A DNA stretch of 64,000 bases from Chitinophagales bacterium (GCA_041392475.1 JAWKLZ010000003.1:1583179-1647178); one strand, 5' to 3'. Positions 24,440-33,681 are shown, numbered from the stretch's first letter. The notes: generated from the letters alone by a model not told the origin. Made by a program: numbers and translations.

Positions 24440-24607
24440 ACCCATTGTTTTTTACTCGCCATTTTATTTTGGGGGACTCCGATTGTTATGTTAATTGTTG
24501 GATTAGCGAGTTGGGGTGAGAAGCCTCAAAAATCTAAGCAATTGATTATCGGAGCAGTAATATGGTTGGTGATTGGAATGGGGTATTGTGGACTAATCAA
24601 TGTTTAA
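24440..24607 (+). pseudogene. Degraded duplicate of the small membrane protein
   Basis: The frame encodes 'FWGTPIVMLIVGLASWGEKP' and 'GAVIWLVIGMGYCGLINV', clearly parallel to 'FWLIPIVMLIVGLTRLKSRP' and 'SGIWLVVGLGCCGGLMGG' of the preceding gene. No ATG opens it: the frame extends back only to a TTG at 24341 through unrelated sequence, so the start is lost or unusual. The 24257-24440 stretch otherwise holds a run 'ctctgcgtctctctgtctct' with no coding signal. It may still be a short functional gene with a non-ATG start. Confidence 0.5.
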
Positions 24608-24617
24608 TATGCTTATA

Positions 24618-25238
24618 ATGAATAAAGTGATGATTTTTTCTCTTGTCTTATTCTTTTCACAGTGCAAGCAAGTAGCTTGCAATAAAGTGGATGAAACTGT
24701 TAAAAAAGAAAATAAGGTGAATTTAACGTATGAAGAATGGGTTAGGAAGGAATATGAAGAGCAAATGTCATCGGTAATGACATCTGATTCCCTTGATTTA
24801 TTTGGTATTACAATAAAAACCTTACCAAATGATTTTTATACATATTCACATTTAAAGTACATTCGGTTTGATTGTCATCAACCTAACTGTTTGACGATCT
24901 TGTCGCCCAAAGTAAAAAATTTTACTAAACTCATTAGTCTAACTTTATCTAAAACTGCATTAAAAAATTTACCCAGTGAAATCGGAGAACTATCAAATCT
25001 CAAAAATTTGTTGGTTTTGGGAGGAGGGCAACTTGAGTCAATTCCTGAAGAAATTGGTCAGTTATCCAATTTAGAAACTCTTGATCTTTGGCGCAATAAA
25101 TTAGTGTCTTTACCGAGTAGTATTAAAAATCTAACAAAATTGAAAGTTCTCAATATTGGTGAAAATAAGTTTAGTGATTCTGAAATAGATCAAATAAAAC
25201 AAATGCTCCCTAATTGTCTAGTAAAGTTAGATAGATAA
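24618..25238 (+). CDS. Leucine-rich repeat lipoprotein
   Basis: A 206-aa exported lipoprotein. From the ATG at 24618 the signal is 'MNKVMIFSLVLFFSQC', lipobox FSQC with the lipidated Cys at about residue 16. An ATG at 24600 would add six residues and overlap the preceding remnant; the shorter start fits the lipobox better. Residues about 60-200 are leucine-rich repeats of the plant/bacterial 23-residue type ('LPSEIGELSNLKNLLVLGGG', 'IPEEIGQLSNLETLDLWRNK', 'LPSSIKNLTKLKVLNIGENK'). Likely a protein- or ligand-binding surface or periplasmic protein. It has no obvious partner in the neighbourhood. Confidence 0.85.
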   Translation: MNKVMIFSLVLFFSQCKQVACNKVDETVKKENKVNLTYEEWVRKEYEEQMSSVMTSDSLDLFGITIKTLPNDFYTYSHLKYIRFDCHQPNCLTILSPKVKNFTKLISLTLSKTALKNLPSEIGELSNLKNLLVLGGGQLESIPEEIGQLSNLETLDLWRNKLVSLPSSIKNLTKLKVLNIGENKFSDSEIDQIKQMLPNCLVKLDR

Positions 25239-25269
25239 GCTGCAATCACTACGAACGGTACATTTTGTG

Positions 25270-25277
25270 TAAATTTG
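25270..25277 (+). promoter_or_regulatory. -7 element upstream of RNA methyltransferase
   Basis: TAAATTTG matches TAnnTTTG, 30 bp before the TTG start at 25308, giving a leader of about 24 nt. No -33 element is seen. Confidence 0.4.
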
Positions 25278-25307
25278 CATCCTTTTTTCACCAACTGATT
25301 CCAAACA

Positions 25308-26474
25308 TTGAACCCAACACCAAAAACATTTGAATTAATCGCCAAAACCTTTCACGGTTTAGAAGAAACCCTTGCCCAAGAAATTAGGGATATAGGAGGA
25401 AAGGTCATCGCCGTTCAGACGAGAGCCGTACTCTTTGAAACCGACCTGAAAGGAATGTATCGAGCCAACCTCGAATTGCGAACGGCATTGCGGATTCTCA
25501 AACCCATTCATACTTTCAGAGCCTACAAAAACAATCAGTTGTATAGCCGAACACAGTTGGTCAATTGGTCAGACTACATGGATGTGGACGATACAATTGC
25601 GATAGATAGTGTGGTAAGTTCTCAGTATTTCAAACATTCTAAGTATGTGGCATTGAAGGTGAAAGATGCGATTGTGGACCAGTTTCGAGAAAAAACAGGA
25701 AGCCGACCTTCAGTAGATACTGATGAGCCGACTTTGCGGATGCATGTGTATATCAAGGAGCAGGAAGTGACTTTGTTGTTGGATGCTTCTGGGGATTCTC
25801 TACACAGAAGAGGCTACCGATTGGAGCAGAACGAAGCACCTCTCAACGAAGTTTTGGCAGCAGGTTTGGTGTTGCTGTCGGGTTGGAGAGGGGAAACGCC
25901 GTTTTTTGATCCAATGTGTGGTTCAGGAACGATACCGATTGAAGCACTGATGATTGCACGTCGAATTGCGCCTCAACTTCAAAGGGATTACTTTGGTTTT
26001 TTGACGTGGAAAGATTTTGATCAAGACTTGTGGGAGGGGGTTTTGAAGGAAGCTGAGGATAGAATCATTCCTTGCGACCAGCCTATTTTTGGGGCGGATA
26101 TTTCGGAGAAAACCCTTGATATTGCGGTCAATAACATCGAAAGAGCAGGTTTAGAGGATGAGATTGAATTGTTGGTGGGAGATTTTTTTGAGCAATCAGC
26201 ACCATTTGAAGAAGGTGGATGCATTATTATGAATCCTCCTTATGGTGAAAGATTGCAACCTGAGGATATTGAAGCTTTTTACAAAGAAATAGGCAATCAA
26301 TTCAAGCATTCTTACACAGGTTGGGAAGCATGGGTTCTGAGCGGCAATATTCCTGCATTGAAGCGATTGGGTTTGAGAGCATCGAGGCGAATACCCTTGT
26401 TTAATGGGCCTTTAGAATGTCGCTTGTATCAGTTTCAAATGTACAAAGGAAGTAAGAAACGGGAAGAAGAGTGA
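25308..26474 (+). CDS. THUMP-domain class I SAM-dependent 23S rRNA methyltransferase (RlmL-like)
   Basis: A 388-aa RNA methyltransferase resembling the N-terminal half of E. coli RlmKL, which makes m2G2445. Residues about 50-160 are the THUMP domain; the methyltransferase follows with motif I 'DPMCGSGTIPIEALMIAR' (201-218) and catalytic motif IV 'IIMNPPYGERL' (N309-P-P-Y312). The start appears to be TTG at 25308: the family begins 'F.LIAKTF.GLEE.LA.E', seen here at residues 8-26, and the first internal ATG is at residue 50, inside the domain. The -7 element at 25270 agrees. There is no C-terminal RlmK domain, as in most bacteria outside the Gammaproteobacteria. Single gene. Confidence 0.9.
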   Translation: MNPTPKTFELIAKTFHGLEETLAQEIRDIGGKVIAVQTRAVLFETDLKGMYRANLELRTALRILKPIHTFRAYKNNQLYSRTQLVNWSDYMDVDDTIAIDSVVSSQYFKHSKYVALKVKDAIVDQFREKTGSRPSVDTDEPTLRMHVYIKEQEVTLLLDASGDSLHRRGYRLEQNEAPLNEVLAAGLVLLSGWRGETPFFDPMCGSGTIPIEALMIARRIAPQLQRDYFGFLTWKDFDQDLWEGVLKEAEDRIIPCDQPIFGADISEKTLDIAVNNIERAGLEDEIELLVGDFFEQSAPFEEGGCIIMNPPYGERLQPEDIEAFYKEIGNQFKHSYTGWEAWVLSGNIPALKRLGLRASRRIPLFNGPLECRLYQFQMYKGSKKREEE

Positions 26475-26548
26475 TTGTTTTGGTTGAGTAGGAAATTTAT
26501 ATTGGTAGGAAAATTGCTAGTATTATTTGAACACAACAAAATGAAGAA

Positions 26549-27922
26549 ATGGCCTTGAACCCTCTATTTCAATTATTGAACAAAATTACCTCTCTTGGTA
26601 TAAATAAAAAACAAAACAGGTATGTAAAAATAAAAATGAGAGTTTTAAATAGTGTTGCTATTTTTACAATTTTTATATCGCCACTTTATGCCTATTTACA
26701 TTATTGCAATCACGATCATATCATAGCCATTGCATCGAATATCTTTATTACAATTACCGCACTATTTATTGTATTATTTCATTATTTGTACAAACACAAG
26801 TTGGCAGATGTAGTAGCTGCTACTGGATATACTTTGGGTTTTGTTGGTAGTTCTATTGGTGCAAGTTTGGGTTCACAGTTCGAATATTTCTTGATTTTAA
26901 CAGGGCTGGCAAGTATTTTTTTATTCAAAAAATGGACTTATAAATGGCTATTTTTTAGCTTCAATTTTATTGCTTTTGTTTGCTTGAAGATATACTACCT
27001 ACATCATTTTGAATATGATAGCTTATCACCACTTTTTGGCTTGTTAAATGGAATAGTTGCATTTATATTGGTTTATACAATTGTGTATTATGCAACAAAT
27101 CAAAACAATGAATTAACAAATCAGCTTTTACAGTTGAACAATACCTTGGAAAATAAGGTGATAAAACGAACAAAAGAAATAGACCTAAAATCCAAGGCAT
27201 TGGAAAGATCCAATGAAGAATTAAAACGATTTTCTTATGTTTCCGCACATGATTTGCGGGAGCCACTTTGCAATATATTGGGAATAGTTGAGGTTCTCAA
27301 TGAAAATATTATCAAGCAACAACATGAAGACTTATTGGCTTATGTAAAGTTGATTAAGATGAGTGTTAGTCGAATGGATGTTGTCACCAAAGATATTGTT
27401 AACTATACAGGACTGGAGGACAAATTTGAAGTATGTTCTTATGTCGACTCCCAATTACTCGTTGAACAGATTGTATCTAATACACATTGGGTAGCCAATA
27501 GGGTAGATGTATTGGTGCTGGGCTTACCCAAGTTGTTGATCAATAAAAGGCTTTGTGAAATATTGTTTCAACAGTTAATAGACAATGCAATTCAATATTG
27601 TGATAAAGAAAAGGTTGAAATTGAAGTAGGGTACTTTCAAAAAGAAGGAATAGGTGAATTTTTCGTTAAAGACAATGGTCGAGGAATAGCCAAAGAACAC
27701 CAAGAAAAAATATTTATGATGTTCAAACGTATTCATACAAACATCAATCAAAGTGCCTCTGGAGTTGGTTTGGCTATTTGCGAGAGAATTGTGACAGGTT
27801 ATGGAGGGAAGATTTGGATTGAAAGTGAGTTGGGTGTCAGCTCTACTTTTTATTTTACCTTACCCACTGCTAACCTAACCATCGAACCAAGTTTATTAAC
27901 CCATGCAGAAAATAATATTTAG
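26549..27922 (+). CDS. Membrane-bound sensor histidine kinase
   Basis: A 457-aa two-component sensor. The N-terminus (about 30-182) has five to six membrane helices with very short loops, so the stimulus is probably sensed in the membrane. A coiled coil (about 185-228, 'QLLQLNNTLENKVIKRTKEI') leads to the dimerisation box 'FSYVSAHDLREPLCNILGIV' with phospho-acceptor H234. The ATPase has an N-box 'LIDNAIQYC', G1 'VKDNGRGIA', an F-box-like 'IFMMFKRIH', and G2 'SGVGLAICERIV'. No response regulator is adjacent. The next gene, a lipoprotein, overlaps its 3' end by 20 bp, which implies co-expression. The sequence 'DLREPL' places it in the HisKA class seen in phytochrome-like and other hybrid-type kinases. 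Confidence 0.92.
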   Translation: MALNPLFQLLNKITSLGINKKQNRYVKIKMRVLNSVAIFTIFISPLYAYLHYCNHDHIIAIASNIFITITALFIVLFHYLYKHKLADVVAATGYTLGFVGSSIGASLGSQFEYFLILTGLASIFLFKKWTYKWLFFSFNFIAFVCLKIYYLHHFEYDSLSPLFGLLNGIVAFILVYTIVYYATNQNNELTNQLLQLNNTLENKVIKRTKEIDLKSKALERSNEELKRFSYVSAHDLREPLCNILGIVEVLNENIIKQQHEDLLAYVKLIKMSVSRMDVVTKDIVNYTGLEDKFEVCSYVDSQLLVEQIVSNTHWVANRVDVLVLGLPKLLINKRLCEILFQQLIDNAIQYCDKEKVEIEVGYFQKEGIGEFFVKDNGRGIAKEHQEKIFMMFKRIHTNINQSASGVGLAICERIVTGYGGKIWIESELGVSSTFYFTLPTANLTIEPSLLTHAENNI

Positions 27923-28955
27923 AATAGTCGTTTTTTCATTGTTAGTTGCCTTGAGTGCCTGCAATTCAAAGCAAGATACATCCATACCGCATACCATTCA
28001 CCGCAGTTTTTATTACTGGAAACAAAAGTTTCACCTCGAAAAAACCGATTTTTCAGCCATTGAAGATTTGAAGATACAAACGATGTACGTTCGTTTTTTT
28101 GATATTATTTGGCAACCTCCAATCGGAGCTATCCCCACTGCAATTGTCAATTTTGAATCCCAAGTGTCCGATTCCTTATCACTTATTCCCTGTATTTACA
28201 TTGAAAACAAAGTCTTTCTGCAATTGAAGAAAAATGCTGATATAGATACGCTTGCCGAAAAAGCTGCTACAAAAGTAAAATCATTGCTGCAAAAATCGGG
28301 TAAAACGGTAATTGAAGAAATACAATTGGATTGTGATTGGACAAGTTCGACCAAACAAGCCTATTTTCATTTTTTGGCGCAATTCAAAAAACACTTCAAC
28401 AAAAGCGTTCGGTTTTCTGCAACGATTCGCTTGCACCAAATCAAATATGCCCAAAAAACGGGTGTGCCGCCTGTCGACAAAGGGATGTTGATGTACTACA
28501 ACATGGGAAAAATCAAAGAACCAAGTACTTCTAATTCTATTTTAGATAACAAGATTGGTCGGCAATATATTTCTTCAAAAACGGAGTATGAACTGCCTTT
28601 GGATGTGGCATTGCCGATTTTTGAATGGGGCGTGTGGTTTCAAAGGGACAAGTTTGCAGGGATTTTCAATGATTTGAATAAGGCAAAATTGAAGGAAATG
28701 GGAGATTTCAAGGAATTGAAAAAAGGAGTGTATATGCTTGAAAAAGACACGGTTGCAGGAAGCAGGTATTTGCGAAGAGGCGATGTGATTCGATTGGAAG
28801 GGATTGAAGTAGAAGCATTGAAGGAAGCAGCTGATATTTGCCGACAGGCGTTAAATTCACAAAACCTCAATGTGGCTTTTTACCATTGGGAAACGGATTT
28901 GATAGACCAACAAGGAATAGAATTGTTGGAGGAACTATATAAGCGATTTGAGTAA
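27903..28955 (+). CDS. Lipoprotein of unknown function, possible TIM-barrel
   Basis: A 350-aa lipoprotein. Signal 'IIFRIVVFSLLVALSAC' with Cys about residue 20. I cannot name the family. Residues about 30-330 alternate strand and helix: 'MYVRFFDIIW', 'IPCIYIENKVFLQL', 'IEEIQLDCDWT', 'SATIRLHQIKYAQKTGVPPV', 'MLMYYNMG', 'DVALPIFEWGVWF', 'NVAFYHWETDL'. Strand ends rich in acidic and aromatic residues ('QLDCDW', 'MYYNMG', 'FEWGVW') recall glycoside-hydrolase-like barrels, but this is a pattern only. Its first 20 bp overlap the histidine kinase gene, so it may be a sensor accessory or simply co-transcribed. Confidence 0.75.
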   Translation: MQKIIFRIVVFSLLVALSACNSKQDTSIPHTIHRSFYYWKQKFHLEKTDFSAIEDLKIQTMYVRFFDIIWQPPIGAIPTAIVNFESQVSDSLSLIPCIYIENKVFLQLKKNADIDTLAEKAATKVKSLLQKSGKTVIEEIQLDCDWTSSTKQAYFHFLAQFKKHFNKSVRFSATIRLHQIKYAQKTGVPPVDKGMLMYYNMGKIKEPSTSNSILDNKIGRQYISSKTEYELPLDVALPIFEWGVWFQRDKFAGIFNDLNKAKLKEMGDFKELKKGVYMLEKDTVAGSRYLRRGDVIRLEGIEVEALKEAADICRQALNSQNLNVAFYHWETDLIDQQGIELLEELYKRFE

Positions 28956-29047
28956 GGGAATGAAAATTCCTTCTAATACCAAAATTTTGCAATTATCCAT
29001 TAAACGAAATACAGTAAAAGTTATCCAACCTACAAACCTCTTATCGT

Positions 29048-29950
29048 ATGAAAAATTTACTGCTCTTTTGTTTTAGTTTCTTTTTAGTGGCAAGTACCGC
29101 TAATGCTCAGACTTATTCCAATACAAATAATTCAACAACCAATACATTGATGGGAGTTCGAATTGGTGGAGGAACTATGGGTTCTGATTTGGGATTGACG
29201 ATTCAACACCAATTGAACCAAAATAGCTACCTCGAAGGATTGGGGACGCTCAACAAATACGATGTGCGATTGACAGGATTGTATGAATACCATCAACCGC
29301 TTTCGTATTCTTCTCGATCATTGACATGGTTTGTAGGTGGTGGAGTCCATGTTGGTAAAGTTCGCAAAAGCGCAGCCGAAACATTTTTGGATTTGCTCAA
29401 TATAGATTTGGGAAATGAAGACCCCAAAAGTGTTTTTGTAGGTTTGGATGCCATTGGCGGGATTCAATACAAATTCCCTGGCGTTCCCTTGAATGCTTCG
29501 ATTGACATCAAACCAGCGTATAACTTCAATGATCACCCCAAACCATTTGAAGTAGGTGCAGCCTTTTCATTGCGTTGGCACTTTGGTTCTGGTGGCGGAA
29601 AAGGAAGTAGCACAGGAAGCACTTCTGGCAATGGAGGTTATGGCACTTCTGGAGGATCAAAAGGTGGTTCGCAATCAGGCAATTCGGGTGATGGAAGGGT
29701 GAAAACAACAACTCCTCCTATCAATCCAAGTCCACAAACACAGCCTCAAACGAGTCCTACGCCTTCACCAGAAACGACACCTCAAACGAATCCTTCTTCT
29801 CCAAAAGCACCTGTGAGAACGAAAACGAAAACTACGCCTACACAAAAACCTACACCAACGCCTAAACCAAGTGGTGATAATGATGGTGCTCAAGATGGCA
29901 AAGGTTCTACGCATGGTGAAAGCTGGGAAGATCCTCCAAAGGACAATTAA
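29048..29950 (+). CDS. Secreted protein with beta-barrel-like domain and low-complexity Gly/Ser/Pro/Thr tail
   Basis: A 300-aa protein with a signal peptide (1-21, 'FFLVASTANAQ'). Residues about 30-180 look like a small outer-membrane-protein-type beta-barrel: 'MGVRIGGGTMGSDLGLTIQH', 'LTWFVGGGVHVGKVR', 'VGLDAIGGIQYKFPGVPLNA', 'EVGAAFSLRWHFG'. Residues about 182-300 are low complexity: first Gly/Ser-rich ('GSGGGKGSSTGSTSGNGGYG'), then Pro/Thr/Lys-rich ('PSPQTQPQTSPTPSPETTPQ'), ending with acidic residues. The tail could be a periplasmic or surface linker. Unknown function. A strong terminator follows at 29981. Confidence 0.8.
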   Translation: MKNLLLFCFSFFLVASTANAQTYSNTNNSTTNTLMGVRIGGGTMGSDLGLTIQHQLNQNSYLEGLGTLNKYDVRLTGLYEYHQPLSYSSRSLTWFVGGGVHVGKVRKSAAETFLDLLNIDLGNEDPKSVFVGLDAIGGIQYKFPGVPLNASIDIKPAYNFNDHPKPFEVGAAFSLRWHFGSGGGKGSSTGSTSGNGGYGTSGGSKGGSQSGNSGDGRVKTTTPPINPSPQTQPQTSPTPSPETTPQTNPSSPKAPVRTKTKTTPTQKPTPTPKPSGDNDGAQDGKGSTHGESWEDPPKDN

Positions 29951-29980
29951 TAGTTGATAATCAAAATAATAGCAAAAATA

Positions 29981-30017
29981 AAAAAGGCACTTCAATCTAA
30001 TTGAAGTGCCTTTTTTT
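29981..30017 (+). terminator. Intrinsic terminator
   Basis: A perfect 16-bp stem (29981-29996 with 30000-30015), loop CTA, followed by a T-run. Ends the secreted low-complexity protein transcript. Confidence 0.92.
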
Positions 30018-30041
30018 CTTTTATTGAAGTGTAGGAATCGC

Positions 30042-30049
30042 TAAATTTG
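30042..30049 (+). promoter_or_regulatory. -7 element upstream of AAA-ATPase-like gene
   Basis: TAAATTTG matches TAnnTTTG, 39 bp before the ATG at 30088. The only nearby TTG is 15 bp upstream, too close for a normal -33. Confidence 0.4.
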
Positions 30050-30087
30050 GTTATCTTACTTGTTCAAACTCCAAAATCTAAAATCCA

Positions 30088-31827
30088 ATGAAGAAAATCC
30101 CTTATGGCGGTGTAGGCAGTTTTAATGACTTGGTAACAGAAGGGTATCTTTACATTGACCGTACTCAGTATATAAGAGAACTGGAAGCATTGAGTGAAAA
30201 ACATTTGTTCTTTTTGCGTCCTCGCCGTTTTGGTAAAAGTTTGTTTATTTCCGTTTTGCACCATTACTATGGTTGGGAACACCAAGATAAATTTGAAAAA
30301 CTTTTTGGAGCATACAATATCGGACACGAACCTACCTCTCTGAAAAACAGTTATTTGGTCTTGAAATTTAATTTCTCAGGTGTAAATACAGCTACAGATG
30401 AAACGACTTACAATAGCTTTTTGGAAAGTGTTAGGTTGAGTGTGGCTACTTTTTTAGAAACGTATGATGTCTTTTTTGATTCCGAAAATTTAGAAAAACT
30501 GGAACAGATTTCTTCACCCGAAATCATTATGAAGCAATTGTGGCATTGGGTGAAAAACGAAGGAGAGGGGCGAAAAGTGTATGTATTAATAGATGAATAC
30601 GATCAGTTTACCAATGAAATTATTGCATATCGTTTTGAAGAATTCAAAACGACGGTAAGCAGAAATGGATGGGTACGAAAATTTTATGAAACTTTAAAAA
30701 TTGGCTCTGATGATGGAATTGTAAGCAGAACTTTTATTACAGGGGTTACACCTATTACATTGGATAGTTTGACGAGTGGGTTTAGCGGTGCAACAGATAT
30801 TAGTGGAGTACTTCGATTTCATGAAATGATGGGGTTTAGACAAGAGGAAGTTATTGGTATTCTGCAAGGTATAGGTATTGAAGAAGCTGATTTACCCAAT
30901 ACAATGGGTGAAATGAAAATGTGGTACGATGGTTATGTCTTTCACAAACGTGCAAAAAATTCGCTGTACAATTCCGAAATGGTGTTGTATTTCGCTCAGC
31001 AATATTTAGAGGAAGGAGCTTATCCAGAGAAATTACTGGCAACAAGTGTGGCAACAGATTATCATAAAATTCGATCGATGTTTCGGATTGCACACAAAGA
31101 AAAAGAAAACATTCATGCTCTATATAAAATATTGGTTGATAAAGAGATAAAAGCGCAACTGACTATTAGGTATAATTTTGAAATTGGTTGGCAGGAAAGT
31201 GATTTTGTAAGTTTGTTATATTATCTCGGATTTTTGACCATCAAAGGAAGCTTGGTTAATCAGTTGATTTTTACCATTCCAAATTACGTCATACGAGAAT
31301 TATACTACCAATATTTTATGCAAATTACCTTGGAGCGTGCAAACTTAGATACCTACCAAATAGACATCCAATCAAAAGTATTGGAATTGGCAATGCACAA
31401 CAATATTGAGCCTATTATTCACTTGACAGAATCTGTATTGGCGCAATTATCTGCAAACCATGACCACGCTGCATTTAATGAAACCCACCCAAAATCTATT
31501 TTTGCTTCTTGGTTTTATGCAGCAGGGATTTATCATATTTACAGCGAGTTTGAAGTAGAAAAGAAAAATGAGGATAACGAAAAAGGGCGGGTTGATTTGT
31601 TGCTCACTCGGCGACAACCTTTTGATAAAGAAGTTCCTCATCAATTTATTTTTGAATTGAAGTATCTAAAAAAAGCAGGTGTAAAACGATTGAAGACAAT
31701 CAAAAAGGAAGCAGCATCCCAATTGGAAGAATACTTGAAGGATGATAAGATTAAGGAAATGAAAGATTTAAAAGCTTATGTCGTGGTTTTTGTGGGGAAT
31801 AAGGCGGATATAGTTAGGTTGAAATAG
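30088..31827 (+). CDS. AAA-ATPase-like / PD-(D/E)XK nuclease-like protein (DUF1703 type)
   Basis: A 579-aa cytoplasmic protein with two domains. The N-terminal ATPase-like domain (about 1-300) starts 'KKIPYGGVGSFNDLVTEGYL', 'YIDRTQYI', the family hallmark, then a Walker-A-like 'FLRPRRFGKSLF' (42-53) and Walker B 'VYVLIDEYD'. The C-terminal PD-(D/E)XK-like domain contains 'GRVDLLL' and 'HQFIFELKYLKK' (the E-x-K catalytic pair), followed by a Gln-rich helix 'KKEAASQLEEYL'. Such proteins occur in many near-identical copies in Bacteroidota and other host- or community-associated bacteria; no function is established, though defence or DNA-mobility roles have been suggested. Single gene, converging on asnB with a 6-bp gap. 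Confidence 0.9.
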   Translation: MKKIPYGGVGSFNDLVTEGYLYIDRTQYIRELEALSEKHLFFLRPRRFGKSLFISVLHHYYGWEHQDKFEKLFGAYNIGHEPTSLKNSYLVLKFNFSGVNTATDETTYNSFLESVRLSVATFLETYDVFFDSENLEKLEQISSPEIIMKQLWHWVKNEGEGRKVYVLIDEYDQFTNEIIAYRFEEFKTTVSRNGWVRKFYETLKIGSDDGIVSRTFITGVTPITLDSLTSGFSGATDISGVLRFHEMMGFRQEEVIGILQGIGIEEADLPNTMGEMKMWYDGYVFHKRAKNSLYNSEMVLYFAQQYLEEGAYPEKLLATSVATDYHKIRSMFRIAHKEKENIHALYKILVDKEIKAQLTIRYNFEIGWQESDFVSLLYYLGFLTIKGSLVNQLIFTIPNYVIRELYYQYFMQITLERANLDTYQIDIQSKVLELAMHNNIEPIIHLTESVLAQLSANHDHAAFNETHPKSIFASWFYAAGIYHIYSEFEVEKKNEDNEKGRVDLLLTRRQPFDKEVPHQFIFELKYLKKAGVKRLKTIKKEAASQLEEYLKDDKIKEMKDLKAYVVVFVGNKADIVRLK

Positions 31828-31833
31828 CAAAGA

Positions 31834-33681
31834 CTACTTCGATAAAAATTTATGCAGCAGTATTAGCACCCATATTCGATTGAACAAATAATCTTTTCCC
31901 TTCAAAAAATCCCACTTCAATTTACGAACAACCCCTACTTCTACCACGCCTAAACTCCCAACCAAACTATCTGACAAATAGGCATCTATCAAATAATGAA
32001 GATCGTTTTTGAGCCAATGTGCCAAAGGAATTGAGAAACCCCATTTGGGGCGGTCAAAATAAGCTGCGGGAACATAATCATACAACACTTTCTTCAATAA
32101 ATATTTGGATACACCATTGTTGGTTTTTAGAGTGCTATCCAAATTTAGTGCAAAGTTAACAATTCGATGGTCTAAAAGCGGAACACGCACTTCGAGGCTG
32201 TGAAGCATACTTGCTCGATCCACTTTTGTCAGTAAATCGTCTGGAAGGTAAAAATGAAGGTCGAACAATGCCTGTTGTTCTTCAGCAGAAAGTGAACGTG
32301 CTAAATCGTCAAATTGCTCATTGAAGGAAAAGGCAGCCGATTTGAAAGAGGGAGTAAGCAAATTGGCAATTTCTTCTTCACTAAACAAGTATTGTTCTTG
32401 CGAAAAAATATGACTTTTAAGTCGTTTTTTGTTGGAGGCTGCAAAAACCAAAGCGGCTCTTTTGTGCCTATTTTGGGGCGATTGCTGTAATAGTTGGGCA
32501 ATCGGTTTGCGGAAAGATCGCAACAAAGGATTCGCAAGACGTTTCGCCCAGTTGTACATACCATATCCCATAAATAATTCATCTCCACCATCTCCCGACA
32601 ATGCAACAGTGACATGCTTGCGTGCCATCTGCGACACCAAAAGCGTAGGCACGGCAGAACTGTCTGCAAAGGGTTGGTCGTAAATGTCTAAAAGTGATTC
32701 TATTTGATCGAGTGCTTCTTGTTCGGATAAGATAAATTCGTGGTGTTCGGTTTTCAGATGTTTGGCCACTTTTCGAGCATGGTCGCTTTCATTGAATTTA
32801 CTCTCTTTGAAGCCAATAGAAAATGTCTTTACAGGCTTATCCGTAATTGACTGAGCAATTGCAGTGACCAAACTCGAATCAATTCCACCACTCAAAAAAG
32901 TGCCGATAGGCACATCTGCAATCAAGCGGTATTCAACGGATGATTGGAGTAAGCTTTTAAGTTCCTCTTTTGCAGCTATTTCATTTTGAATGACTTGTGA
33001 TTCTATTTGCTGATTCAATTGCCAATAAGGAGAGATATGGAGTTCTCCATTTTCAAAAACGGCAGAATTGCCGGCGGGAATTTGGTAAACGTTTTGGAAG
33101 AAAGTATTTGGACAAGGAACGTAGCCCAAATATAAAAAAGAAGAAACCGCTGTTTTGTCCACCTGCCATCTTTTGACAACAGCTTTGAGGGCTTTTATTT
33201 CGGAAGCGAAAATCAAATCATGCCGATTCCACCAATAATACAAAGGTTTGATACCCAATCGATCTCTAAAGAAATGAAGCCGATTTGCCATCTTATCAAA
33301 TATTACGATGGCAAACATACCGTTTAGCAATTCAATGGCTGCTGCTCCTATTTTAGCAAAAGCTTCAATGATGACTTCACTATCCGAAGTTGTACTGCAA
33401 GACAACTGCAATTGTTGGGCAATATTTTGATAATTGTAAATTTCTCCATTGAAGACCATCACATAACGTCCATCTTTGGAGTAGAAAGGTTGGTTGGCTG
33501 CCTCGGATAAATCTATAATGCTGAGCCGTCTGTGTCCTAAGGCTATGTTGCCTTCTATTTTAGCTTCAAAAAAATAGTTAGCAGCATCAGGACCTCGATG
33601 CGTCAAGCAATCGGTCATTTGTTGAAGATCTTCTTGTTGAAGTTTAGAGGAGGGAGAATAGAAACCTGTAATGCCACACAT
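31834..33681 (-). CDS. asnB: Asparagine synthetase (glutamine-hydrolysing)
   Basis: A 615-aa AsnB-type enzyme. The N-terminal glutaminase domain opens 'MCGITGFYSP' with Cys2 as nucleophile; 'THRGPDA', 'LGHRRLSIIDLS' and 'FNGEIYNY' are its conserved segments. The synthetase domain has the ATP-pyrophosphatase loop 'SGGIDSS' (264-270) and 'ALSGDGGDELFMGYGMY'. The length fits the Bacillus-like AsnB/AsnO group often found in exopolysaccharide or peptide clusters rather than the shorter housekeeping AsnB. It follows a secreted transglutaminase-like protein gene by 6 bp, so the pair is an operon. It may make asparagine or amidate another carboxylate. Confidence 0.93.
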   Translation of the reverse strand: MCGITGFYSPSSKLQQEDLQQMTDCLTHRGPDAANYFFEAKIEGNIALGHRRLSIIDLSEAANQPFYSKDGRYVMVFNGEIYNYQNIAQQLQLSCSTTSDSEVIIEAFAKIGAAAIELLNGMFAIVIFDKMANRLHFFRDRLGIKPLYYWWNRHDLIFASEIKALKAVVKRWQVDKTAVSSFLYLGYVPCPNTFFQNVYQIPAGNSAVFENGELHISPYWQLNQQIESQVIQNEIAAKEELKSLLQSSVEYRLIADVPIGTFLSGGIDSSLVTAIAQSITDKPVKTFSIGFKESKFNESDHARKVAKHLKTEHHEFILSEQEALDQIESLLDIYDQPFADSSAVPTLLVSQMARKHVTVALSGDGGDELFMGYGMYNWAKRLANPLLRSFRKPIAQLLQQSPQNRHKRAALVFAASNKKRLKSHIFSQEQYLFSEEEIANLLTPSFKSAAFSFNEQFDDLARSLSAEEQQALFDLHFYLPDDLLTKVDRASMLHSLEVRVPLLDHRIVNFALNLDSTLKTNNGVSKYLLKKVLYDYVPAAYFDRPKWGFSIPLAHWLKNDLHYLIDAYLSDSLVGSLGVVEVGVVRKLKWDFLKGKDYLFNRIWVLILLHKFLSK

